DNA from: a virus
IMG/VR virus record: IMGVR_UViG_3300025646_000271
Span: 1-27,278 of that record
DNA: 27,278 nucleotides
Strand: one strand, 5' to 3'
In this document: positions 1 through 10,000 of the stretch, piece by piece
Position numbering within the stretch: position 1 is the first letter of the stretch
How the letters are laid out: every line of letters starts with the position of its first letter
The notes under the pieces: model-generated
Told to the model about the DNA's origin: nothing
Seen by the model: only the letters and a program-made list of their open reading frames with translations
Databases searched by the model: none
Program-made: the position numbers and the translations under genes

Positions 1-3000
1 ATTTTGAACATCTACTAAAGCAGAAGAAAGTCTGCTTACTTCATCGAAATTGGTTGGCGCTGCTCCAGATATGTCTGCGTTTCCATCAGCATTTGTTATC
101 TCTACACTTGGAAGATCTCCCCCCGCTTCAAAAACATAAAACTTTGGAGAAATGGTTCTAACAAAGTCGCCAACAGTTTCTTTTACTGAAATATTATTAA
201 TTGCAGCATTATCTTTTAATTTTGCAACAAGGTAGAGGGGATATGGATTATAGTTATAAAGTTTTACTCTTAATGGAGATCCATTTGCGGTTAATTTTAC
301 TGGACGAATCAATATCGTAAAAGGTGTTCCCGACGACCCTCCAAGAGTATCACTAATCTGAATATAAGAATAAAATGTATTACCACTTGTATATGTAAAC
401 ACCTTTCCTATAAATGTAACGCCAGTTATTTGTGCTGTTTCACCAGAAAGAATAGCGATTTGTCCACCATCATAATCAACAGTTGGTAATGAACCCTCTA
501 CTTGAATGAATGTTCTTCCTTCTGGATCTTGAACTGCTGGATCTCCATCTTCTGGATGATAATTTAACTCAAAAACCTCTGTGATTTGAGAGGGATCTGA
601 AATTTCAATAGTTACTTTTGAGCAGATTCCTGGGGAAGGAGATGGAAGTGATGGAATTCTATAGTCAATACCCATTCTTAACGGTGGATTATTTGGTGCC
701 CAACTTTCACTAGTTTCAACACCTTCTTCATTTAATGCAGCATATGAATGTGTATGTTCTGCAAATAAAATACTTGATAGTGGTAAAGTAGTTGTAGTTC
801 CAGCACCAGTAGAGAAACCCTCCAAAATATTTGGATCACTGGTGACTGGTTCTACATCAGTTACACCGATTAAGAAATCTGACCAATGGGAATAAGAATC
901 TTTTTGATTTGGATTGACAAATTGAATCTCAATTTTAGAACCAGTAAACTTGAAATTGGAAGCAGCGCAGTGATCATAATTGCTTAATCTAACGCCATAT
1001 GGGTATGGTCCATTGCCAAAACTTGTTGTGAGTCCTGTAATTCTATCTAAAGTTTCAATTCCTGATATTGGTCTATCTCCATAATCGGGATATCCATCGA
1101 GACCAGGACCATACCCCTTAACAAGTGCAGATTCAAATGAACCTGCCGCTCCAACAGGACCATCAACACTTACAATATATGCATTGTAAATTGTAGGGGA
1201 AATAAGTTTTGCTCCAATATCAGACTCATAAAAATAAGTATCATTAATTGCAGCAATGTCATTTGGTCCAACAAATTCAAATTCAACAGTTCTACCCACC
1301 GAGGTTGATGCAAGTCCTGGTGTGTATACATGTCCAAATCCAGGGCAACCTTTGCAAGTTATAACTTTGATTTCTGTTAAGGAATCTGAAGTTACACTGA
1401 GTCTTGATGGAATAATTAGTTTTTTATTTTGTATTTCCGTTCCTACACTATTAAGTATGTAATTTTTTGGTACGATGCCAAAAATGGATCTATAATCTAC
1501 TGGATTTGTTGCTTTTAGTGGTGATGATTTGGAGTAAATCTGAGTAGTTCCTTCATCGCCACCATCAATATAGTAAGAAGCACCGTACTTATATAAGAAT
1601 TGTGGTGTTCTTACGTCAGATGTATTTTCGATATTTAATGAATACTTTAATCTAAAATAAGAATCCTGTAAACATGGACTTCCAAGTGAGTTTTCGATGA
1701 CTAAAGTGTGAATAACAACCCATCTCGCTTCTCCAGGTCCCGCTGGAATATACGCATAGAATCTGGCACCAATAGCACCATACCAACCAAACTCAATCTT
1801 ATACATGGTAACTTTTTCTGGTTGAATTAGATAACCAGAAGGTCCATTACCATTCAGTGGATCGCCATTAAATTTATCTCTGGGAATTTCAATTGTCCAA
1901 TATTCAGTATCATCAAATGGGTCACCAGATTGCTTTCTAATTTGATCTGCATTTTCCAAATTACTTCTTCTAAGTGCAGATAATTCTAATGGAATAGTAC
2001 TTCTGCGAATAATTTTAAGTTGTCCAGCATTAATTTGAAAAACATATTGATCCGTTGGGTTTGAAATGCCCCATTCCAAAGTCAAACCACTAACTGGTTC
2101 AGACGAAGATCTTAAACCAAAAGTAAATCCACTAATTCTTCCCGATTGATATCTAAAAACTCTTCTAGATTGTAAAAAAGCGTACCTTTGAAAGTTTGCG
2201 TTATAACCAGGCCTAGTATTTGTTGAGTCAAATGATCCATCTAAAATTGAATCAACTGTACTAAAATTAAACGTAAGTCCAGTTACAGGATCTGTTAAAA
2301 GACTGTCTTTTATATCTCTCCAAGTGTCAGTCCAAGTGTCAACTAATCCAAAAGATTCGGAAATTCCAACAGAGTAAACAACATCTCCAGTTTTGACATA
2401 CACTTTAGATGGATCCAAAAATCTATCTTTCCAATCTGCAGGATATCCTAGAGATGAACCGTCTCCAGTATCATAGTATTCGTACAAATCATTTCCCAAC
2501 TGAATGAATGATATGTATTGATTAAATAGTGTCTCATCATACAATCCAACATTTACGAATTTCGGACCAAATGGATAAGAATATGGTGGTGGAAATGCTT
2601 GTATTTTTATTCCAGATTCTTGTATTTCTTCTGTTCTTGTAGCAAGGTAGCGATTTCCATATAAATTATTCGCTCTATTATCCCAACTACCGAAACTAGT
2701 ACCTGCATTATAAGTATAGAACTCGAATTCATCTGGATCTAATCCATAAGATGAAACATTAGAGAATAAACTTAATTGAGTTTCTGCACGAGGAACTCCC
2801 AAAAGACTAGAACTAACTTCACTGGTCTCTTTGAATTGTTCTGCAATTTTCCATACGTTATCTGATCTTCTTAAATTACTTGTTGATCTATCTATTCCTA
2901 CCTCAGCAGTATAAGGAGACCCAGAAATAGTGGTTTCTTTTGATAAAACTAATTTTGCTGAGTTAGACTTTGATATAAATGTATCATCTGGTATTCCACC

Positions 3001-3492
3001 ACCAGAGATTTTATCGAAGACTTGAATATTATAACTTGAAATATTTTCTTCAAAATATATTTTATTATAATCTACTCCAATATCCTCAACTGTCTTGACT
3101 ATGACATATGGATAGTCATCTACTGTAACTGTACCACCAGATTGCAGAGATACTGTCTCGCCAAAACTAACAGAACCGCTTCCCACAGTTAGCACTGTAG
3201 TTGATACATATGCATCAAGATCGACTCCATATGTTCCAGTTAAAGCAGCAATTCTGGAATGATCTACTCTTGTGTAAGTGTCATAAGGTTCACTAGAAAA
3301 AGTAATAGAAGTTGATCTATCTATTGATGCATCTGGAACATAATATTCATCAACTTCTGTAATTAGAGGAGTTCCAAATTCATCGGTTAAGATTTCACCA
3401 TTAGCAATATTGTAGAGACTTTGTTCATTTGAGGGAATGATTGAAACTCTACGTTTATCATCCCCAAATTTTACGTCTTTTCCCCCATTCAT
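1..3492 (-). CDS. Large virion structural (tail fibre-like) protein, 3' end outside window
   Basis: The frame is open from ATG at 3492 to the left edge (at least 1164 aa; last codon read is 3..1), so the C-terminus is missing. The start follows a strong Shine-Dalgarno (GGAGGAG, about 8-10 bases upstream) and lies 3 bases after the previous stop. The protein is rich in Ser, Thr, Gly, Asn and Asp with beta-type sequence, as expected of an exposed fibre or baseplate-decoration protein. It is a clear paralogue of the next gene (3496-7071): shared blocks in the same order are SEVSSSLLGVPRAE (about residues 225-240), FRYQSGR, WYGAIGARFYAY, GEARWV and KYGASYYIDGGDEGT. I see no catalytic motif. Large proteins of this type are common in T4-like cyanophages and usually annotated only as structural; the fibre assignment is inference from composition and position. 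Confidence 0.85.
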   Translation of the reverse strand, partial: MNGGKDVKFGDDKRRVSIIPSNEQSLYNIANGEILTDEFGTPLITEVDEYYVPDASIDRSTSITFSSEPYDTYTRVDHSRIAALTGTYGVDLDAYVSTTVLTVGSGSVSFGETVSLQSGGTVTVDDYPYVIVKTVEDIGVDYNKIYFEENISSYNIQVFDKISGGGIPDDTFISKSNSAKLVLSKETTISGSPYTAEVGIDRSTSNLRRSDNVWKIAEQFKETSEVSSSLLGVPRAETQLSLFSNVSSYGLDPDEFEFYTYNAGTSFGSWDNRANNLYGNRYLATRTEEIQESGIKIQAFPPPYSYPFGPKFVNVGLYDETLFNQYISFIQLGNDLYEYYDTGDGSSLGYPADWKDRFLDPSKVYVKTGDVVYSVGISESFGLVDTWTDTWRDIKDSLLTDPVTGLTFNFSTVDSILDGSFDSTNTRPGYNANFQRYAFLQSRRVFRYQSGRISGFTFGLRSSSEPVSGLTLEWGISNPTDQYVFQINAGQLKIIRRSTIPLELSALRRSNLENADQIRKQSGDPFDDTEYWTIEIPRDKFNGDPLNGNGPSGYLIQPEKVTMYKIEFGWYGAIGARFYAYIPAGPGEARWVVIHTLVIENSLGSPCLQDSYFRLKYSLNIENTSDVRTPQFLYKYGASYYIDGGDEGTTQIYSKSSPLKATNPVDYRSIFGIVPKNYILNSVGTEIQNKKLIIPSRLSVTSDSLTEIKVITCKGCPGFGHVYTPGLASTSVGRTVEFEFVGPNDIAAINDTYFYESDIGAKLISPTIYNAYIVSVDGPVGAAGSFESALVKGYGPGLDGYPDYGDRPISGIETLDRITGLTTSFGNGPYPYGVRLSNYDHCAASNFKFTGSKIEIQFVNPNQKDSYSHWSDFLIGVTDVEPVTSDPNILEGFSTGAGTTTTLPLSSILFAEHTHSYAALNEEGVETSESWAPNNPPLRMGIDYRIPSLPSPSPGICSKVTIEISDPSQITEVFELNYHPEDGDPAVQDPEGRTFIQVEGSLPTVDYDGGQIAILSGETAQITGVTFIGKVFTYTSGNTFYSYIQISDTLGGSSGTPFTILIRPVKLTANGSPLRVKLYNYNPYPLYLVAKLKDNAAINNISVKETVGDFVRTISPKFYVFEAGGDLPSVEITNADGNADISGAAPTNFDEVSRLSSALVDVQN

Positions 3493-3495
3493 GAA

Positions 3496-6400
3496 TCACT
3501 GCTCCTCCCAAGTTAAACTTGCTGATATTTCTGCTGACGGACTGCTAGGGTTATAAGAAGATTGAGAAGAACCACAAAGGTATAGACTTTCAACTTTATT
3601 TGTTAATGGGAATGATAGATATTCTTTATTGTAGTCAAAGTATGGAGAAAGATCATATTCTTCACCAGAAGCAGGAACAAAAAGACTTGCCACGATTGTT
3701 CCAGTTCCTGGAATAGGACTTCTGGTTTGTGGATTCACTTTTACTGAAGACAGTTGATCTAAAGTAAATTCAGATGTGGTTGATGATGTTCCTTCTCCAA
3801 TTGGCGTTGAATTTTCTTCTCTTAAAAATGGTTCAGCAGTGGTGAGAATAATATTATCTAGTGTTGATTCTAAAGCATAGAAATAATAACCATCTGTTTC
3901 AATACCTTTAGTTCTATCTGAACCCCTGTTCTCAAGATATCCAAGAACTGAAATTGGTCTTTGTGATGCATCACTTTCAAAGTATCCTCTAAAGTAACCG
4001 TAAGTTCCTGTGCCAATATCTCTGATATATTCTGCCTGCGCCTGACCCACATTAACTGAAAATGATGTATCATCTATACGAGTTACTGTTAAATTTTGTC
4101 CAGAAGTTGGGTCAGTTGATCTTGGATATGAATGTGTGGTTGCGTAATTATCCAAAGAGCATGTAAGTGTAATTGCACCATTTGCAATAGCAACTGTATC
4201 TCCCGTTGTCATCCCATGAGTAGCGGTAGTTACAACAGTCAAAACTCCAGATGATCCATCATAATCAGTTCCAGTTGTTGCAGTTAATGTTCCACCTGCT
4301 GCAGTACCAGTTTGAATTGAGATTGCGCCAGCAGTTCCAGAACTAAAATTATGATTACCAGTATAAACTACTAGAGGTAATTCAACTCTGGTTGGTTTTC
4401 CCCTTTTTCCGATATTTACTGAAGATGTTAATGAAGGAATCCCATCATTTGGTTCAACAATAACAGCGTCTGTTTGGAAGATGGGTGTTTTTAAGAGATC
4501 TAACTTGATGACACCAGTTGAACCAGTAGAAAGTCTTGTTGGATAAACTTGTGTCCTATTTCTTACACTTCTACCAGTACTACTTTGAATGAAGTCTCTG
4601 CATTTAATACCAATTAGAGGAGTAACACGTTCTGGAATAATATCAATGGTTGATATTGAACTTGAACTTAATGGTGCATTCAGATGAAGTCGATCGTTTT
4701 GTGGATTATAGTAATTAATTTTAATATTTTGATCTAGTGGATTAGAAGTAATAACTCTTGCACCAACATAATACGAAGAGGATAATCCAGAAGTTGCGCC
4801 TGCGGTCATGTATGGATCTGAAGAATCAGTAGCACTATTAAGTGAAACTTGAGTTGACCCAGTTCCAACTCCATAAGTTCTTCTCAATCCATAAACATTG
4901 GTGCTTGTTGGAGAACCATAACTAAAGAGTTTTACTGTACCACGGTCACCACCATCAATATAGTATGAAGCACCATACTTGACAATATGTTCGGAAGAAG
5001 ATCCATATCCAAATTCAGTTTGGGTTCTAAGTGAATTTGCATAACCCTCTCTATTTGGACCACCCCCACCATAGACCATGTAGGTAATAGGAAGGGTCGC
5101 ATTGCCCAGTGAGGAGACCTTCAACTGGTTTGATGCTCTCAGGTGGTGTACTCGTACCCAACGTGCCTCACCATTGCTTACAGGGACATATGCGAGGAAC
5201 AGAGCACCAACAGCACCATACCATGAGTACTCAACCTTGTACATGGTAACCTTGGTTAGATCAAGGTCCCAAATACTTGTATCAGTCAGTTGTTCACCAG
5301 TGTCAGTATCGGTAACAACTTGACCTGCTCTCTTGTCTGATACAACATCACTGTATAAAAGTCTATCAGTATCACCATCTAATCGGTCACCACTAAATCT
5401 AGATCTTGGGATACGATACTCATAAACACCAAAATACTGGATATCAACGTTCTGATTTACCCATTTATCGTAATATGCATTCAGTTGGTCAATTTGAGTC
5501 TTGAGATCAGAAGTATTTCCAACAGGTAAAGTAGTATCAATATATCCTTCATCGTTCCCATCTGCATCAAAATACATATAGGGGAACATTCCCGTTGGTT
5601 TTACAGTTGTGTAAGCAGTTCTATCACCATTAACAAGAGTTCCAAGAACAGGTTGAATAAATGGAACAGGAGTCACCAGAACATGTGATGAAATTCCAGC
5701 GTAACCATTTACATTTGGAAGTCCAGTTACTGTGTTATTGTTAAGTGTATTCAATGTGATCGCAGTATTACTATTTGATGTATCGACTGCAACGCTAGTT
5801 ACTTTATAAATTTGATCATCAACCAAATTAGTAATAACAGTAGAACTAGTTCCCTTGCTATATGAAACATATTGGCCAGTGGATAAACCTACTGCATGAC
5901 CACCACTTTGATAGTAAGTTGGCACAGTAGAAACACCAACATTAACGGTGAATGAAGTTGGGGAATCTACTCTTACAATATTATAACCATGAGTTCTATT
6001 TGGATATATTTTTTGCTCGTTGGTAAAACTACCAACATCACATGTCATGGCGATCCCAGTTAATGTAATATATTTTCCATTTTTAAATCCATGCTCACCA
6101 GAAGTAGTAACGGTCATTAAACCGTTTTCGATATTGTAGACGGCATTGGTTATACTCTTTGCTAATCCTGTTAATGAAATGGTATTTCCATTGTAAATGG
6201 AAGAAATTCCAACTTCATATCTTGGTTGTAGCAGTGACTCATCATATACGGCAGCATGAGTCATCATAAGGTTATCCCTTACTATGACTAAATCTCCCAG
6301 TTTTGCATTACTATACCCACTAGGAACTGAAGTTGCACCAACACCAACAGATTCGGAACCTCTTGCTTCTAAAGGATCATATGGATTAGTTGTCCCATAA

Positions 6401-7071
6401 TCAGAAGTTTGTCCAGGATTTGCAGTATTACTAAACTCTACTGGGTTTTTAAAAGTAATTGATTGAGTTCTTCTAACTACACAGAAGTTATCTCCTTCAC
6501 CATTATTTCTTGATTCCCAGTAATATCCATCATAGTTGTCAAAGATTCCATATTTACGAACACATGGATTATATATTCCAGCACCATTAGAAGCGATTAG
6601 AGTTGTCTTTACACCAAAGGTAGCAGAAGAAACACGACCAGGTTGATATCTGAAGAATCTCTTTGAAGTAAGAATTGCAGTCTTATCTGCAGGAGCCTCA
6701 AGAAGAGCACCAGATTCTTCTGGGACGTGCGTAAGTCCCCACCCCATAGTCTGAGCAACACCAACATAGTTGCCATCGTTACCAACAGTAGCAAACTGTT
6801 CTGGTGTTGATGTCCACTCACTTGGGTTTACATCATAAGTATTAACGTCAGCAAAAATACCAAGAGCAACTTCTGATCTGGGAATTCCAAGAAGAGATAA
6901 AGCAACTTCAGATTGGACTTTGTTTTGTTCTTCAACTGGAATTGTTGATTGATCAACTGCAATAACAACTGGAATTGATTTATCAGAAGTCTGTTGACCA
7001 GGAGGAACAGGAGCAGTTCTACCTACAACAGTTACTGCTGAATTATTATTTACGTTAGTATTGTCTGGCAT
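3496..7071 (-). CDS. Large virion structural (tail fibre-like) protein, 1191 aa
   Basis: ATG at 7071 directly follows the stop of the upstream giant gene (TAAATG junction), with a GGAG about 10 bases upstream. The N-terminal ~50 residues are polar and Pro-rich; residues 54-86 hold the block SEVALSLLGIPRSEV shared with the downstream paralogue, followed by an FRYQPGR block, a WYGAVGALFLAY/GEARWV block and KYGASYYIDGGDRGT. Compared with the paralogue it has about 1 kb extra between the FRYQ and WYGA blocks, which includes a beta module (HGFKNGKYITLTG...FTVNVG) repeated near the C-terminus (HGMTTGDTVAIANG...FSVNVG). The stop lies 3 bases before the next ATG. The stretch around 5090-5330 looks richer in G and C than its surroundings. 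The role is inferred to be an outer tail or fibre component; no enzyme motif is visible. Confidence 0.88.
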   Translation of the reverse strand: MPDNTNVNNNSAVTVVGRTAPVPPGQQTSDKSIPVVIAVDQSTIPVEEQNKVQSEVALSLLGIPRSEVALGIFADVNTYDVNPSEWTSTPEQFATVGNDGNYVGVAQTMGWGLTHVPEESGALLEAPADKTAILTSKRFFRYQPGRVSSATFGVKTTLIASNGAGIYNPCVRKYGIFDNYDGYYWESRNNGEGDNFCVVRRTQSITFKNPVEFSNTANPGQTSDYGTTNPYDPLEARGSESVGVGATSVPSGYSNAKLGDLVIVRDNLMMTHAAVYDESLLQPRYEVGISSIYNGNTISLTGLAKSITNAVYNIENGLMTVTTSGEHGFKNGKYITLTGIAMTCDVGSFTNEQKIYPNRTHGYNIVRVDSPTSFTVNVGVSTVPTYYQSGGHAVGLSTGQYVSYSKGTSSTVITNLVDDQIYKVTSVAVDTSNSNTAITLNTLNNNTVTGLPNVNGYAGISSHVLVTPVPFIQPVLGTLVNGDRTAYTTVKPTGMFPYMYFDADGNDEGYIDTTLPVGNTSDLKTQIDQLNAYYDKWVNQNVDIQYFGVYEYRIPRSRFSGDRLDGDTDRLLYSDVVSDKRAGQVVTDTDTGEQLTDTSIWDLDLTKVTMYKVEYSWYGAVGALFLAYVPVSNGEARWVRVHHLRASNQLKVSSLGNATLPITYMVYGGGGPNREGYANSLRTQTEFGYGSSSEHIVKYGASYYIDGGDRGTVKLFSYGSPTSTNVYGLRRTYGVGTGSTQVSLNSATDSSDPYMTAGATSGLSSSYYVGARVITSNPLDQNIKINYYNPQNDRLHLNAPLSSSSISTIDIIPERVTPLIGIKCRDFIQSSTGRSVRNRTQVYPTRLSTGSTGVIKLDLLKTPIFQTDAVIVEPNDGIPSLTSSVNIGKRGKPTRVELPLVVYTGNHNFSSGTAGAISIQTGTAAGGTLTATTGTDYDGSSGVLTVVTTATHGMTTGDTVAIANGAITLTCSLDNYATTHSYPRSTDPTSGQNLTVTRIDDTSFSVNVGQAQAEYIRDIGTGTYGYFRGYFESDASQRPISVLGYLENRGSDRTKGIETDGYYFYALESTLDNIILTTAEPFLREENSTPIGEGTSSTTSEFTLDQLSSVKVNPQTRSPIPGTGTIVASLFVPASGEEYDLSPYFDYNKEYLSFPLTNKVESLYLCGSSQSSYNPSSPSAEISASLTWEEQ

Positions 7072-10000
7072 TTAGATGACTCCGACTCTTCCTTTGGCGA
7101 TTGTGAATGTTCTCCTTATAGATATATATCCACTCTCATTACCATTATTTAAAGATGTGATGTTAAATCCAGTTAATCCAAGTTCAACGCTGCTAAAACC
7201 AACAACGGTTTTAGTCTGAACAGTAAGTTCATAACTAGCAAGACTTGGAGATACTGAGTGATTAACAAGTTTCACAACATCACCAGTGGAAATTCCAGCT
7301 GCCTGGTCAAGATCTTTAAGTGTCACTGTGTAAGTGGTTGCGCCTGAACCAATTGTATTCCAGACACCTGTTCCAATTCCAATATAAGTTGAATAACCAA
7401 TTGGTTTATCCAAATATTCTTGGGCAACAATATCATAACCAAGAGCACTACTCAGACCAAGTTGACTTGTTCTCGATTGTGGCATGTACAGTTGAATGTA
7501 TCCATTCTGTCTGCCAGTTTCTGATGTGTATATATCAAAGTTCAGGAAAGGTGTTCCTAAAGTTTCATTTGTGGTTCCCTCACCAACAATATTTCCAATT
7601 CCTTGGGAAATAATTGCAACACTATCACTGCTAATGTCCTTAACATCACCATTTTCGAGATAAAGTAATTCTGGACCTAAGAAATCAGTCGATCTATCAA
7701 TTGTAACATTGATAGAATTAAAATCACTATCGTAAATATCTGGTGATGGGATATATTCATCTGATGGTCCAAGAATAATGTTATTAGTTGTTGTAATCTT
7801 ACCACTTGCATAAACTCTCAGTCCTGCTCCACAATTACGAATAATATTTCCTCCAGTAGATACTACGGAAGTAGCGGAAAGATCTACAGGTCCAGGATAA
7901 TTTTCAAACAAAGAATCATTAATTCTTAGAACTTGGGCATTTTGTGCCAAAAGTGGTTGATATGCTTCTCTATCGGTTAAGGATCCATCAACAAAAGAAC
8001 AGTTTTCTATTGAAATTCTACTAGAATCTTCAATATTAAGTCCATCTGCAGGACTATTCCTGATTTCCATAGATTTGAAGAGACTTGATCTAATCCCTCT
8101 CATATTAACCAAAAAACTGTTCTCTTCAGTTTCGAATGTGATATTATTTGAACTATTACCATCGATTGTCATATCACGAATAGTAACATCTGTAGGATTT
8201 GCAACGTCTGCTCCAATGAAATTACCATCAAATGGTAGATTATTACCACCACCATCAGTAGAATCAAGTGCAAAGTATTGTTGTTTGAGAATTGTATTCT
8301 TTCCATTTCCATTTAAAGTAAATGAGGTTGGAATAACAACTTTAGTTGCTAAGAAAGTTCCACTTGGTAAATTCAGATAAGATCCACCAGCAGTTACAGT
8401 ATCATCGATTGCTTGCGATAGTGCATAAGTATTATCATGAACAACTTTTACCTGATCGGTAGCAGAGTAAGTTCCATTTAAACTATATGCATTATTTACA
8501 GTGATACTATTAACTCCAATAGAAATAATTTCATCAATATCCCATCCCCTTCTCTTTTGAGTTGATGCTGTATTTGGGAAATGAATTTGATCAGAATCAA
8601 ATTCATTTTTGGTTCCTTTGGTTGACCAAGTAGGTTGTTCATAAACACCATAATCCTTCCAAAGAATTGAAGTGCTATTTGATAATTCTTTATCTCCAAG
8701 AATTGCAACCAGTTTAGCATCATTGATATTAGCTGTTCCAGCACCAACTGTTTCTTGTCGATAAACTAGAACACCATTACTAGTAGAACTTCTAGAGAAA
8801 GTCAAGGAAAGATGATCAATGTCATTGAAACTTTCGATTGGTACTGTATCAACTCCAGTAGTTGGAGTAATTTGAGCAGCAGCACCAACTTTCCCAGTTC
8901 TATAATCATATTCTGCAATCCAATAACGATAGTAGTTAGGACCAGAAGTCGCTCCAACTCTTGAAATTACACCTCCAGCAACTGGATCTGGAACAACATC
9001 TGAGTCTGATGTAAGCGTTACACCAAAAAGTTTTACCTTTTGTCCAACATCAAATCTTGCTGTTGATATTCCAGAAATTTGAAGTTTACCATTTACATTA
9101 GCACCAGTACCAGTATAAATTGTAGGATCATTACTGATTCCATAACTTCTTAGTGTATAAGAATCCAATGTATGAACATCAACAAGTTCATACCCAGTTC
9201 CCTGTGAATTTGTTTTTAGAACACGATCAGCTTTGAATGTTGATTCTTCTGTAGAATTATTTGGTAAATCGGAGAACTTGAAATTTTCGTATGTAGTTGC
9301 ACGAATAGTTCCGTTTACATCCAGTTCATGATTTGGTGATGCTGTTTTAATTCCTACAAATTCACTTAATTGATCAACAACCAGTGATGGGTTGGTATCT
9401 GGACCAACCTGGAAAAATGGATTAATTAAATTATTTCCTTTGATTTGAAGTTTAATAGCATTGATTCCATCTATGCTATCAGTCGATGTCAGTTTGTTCG
9501 TGAAGTTTACTGGTCCTCTAAATTCCGATGGAAGGTTTCTGTTTGGTCCACCGCCAACACGAAGAGTATTTCTAATAAAGACATCATCAAAACTTACTGT
9601 AGCGTCTGAAGAAATTTCACCAAGGAATGTTTGTCTCGGTGTAGTTCTTTCGCCAGTGAAGAAATCTCCACGATCATTCATTCCAGAGAAGAATACAATT
9701 CCTCCCTTTTCTTCTTTAGTTACAGATAATAACTCCTCTTCTAAAGTGAGAGTTCTTTGTATTCTCTGTGGAAGAGAAGTAGAATAGTTACCAGGACCAT
9801 AACCAATATATTCAAAGGTATGACCAGAAGCACGAATACTTGAAAATCTTCTGACTTCCGATGGAATAATATTAATTACTCTCACTAAAGAATAATTATC
9901 ATGTGGTTTTGATAAAGTTCCAAGAACTCCTCTATAGACATTTACTTGAGTTTGATCTACAACTGAAGATACTCTTAAAATTTCATCATCAATTTGTAAA

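Noticed and set aside
2315-2345. Short tandem repeat of CCAAGTGTCAGT-type units
   Set aside because: It simply encodes DTWTDTW in the structural protein; two imperfect copies are not a meaningful repeat array or CRISPR.
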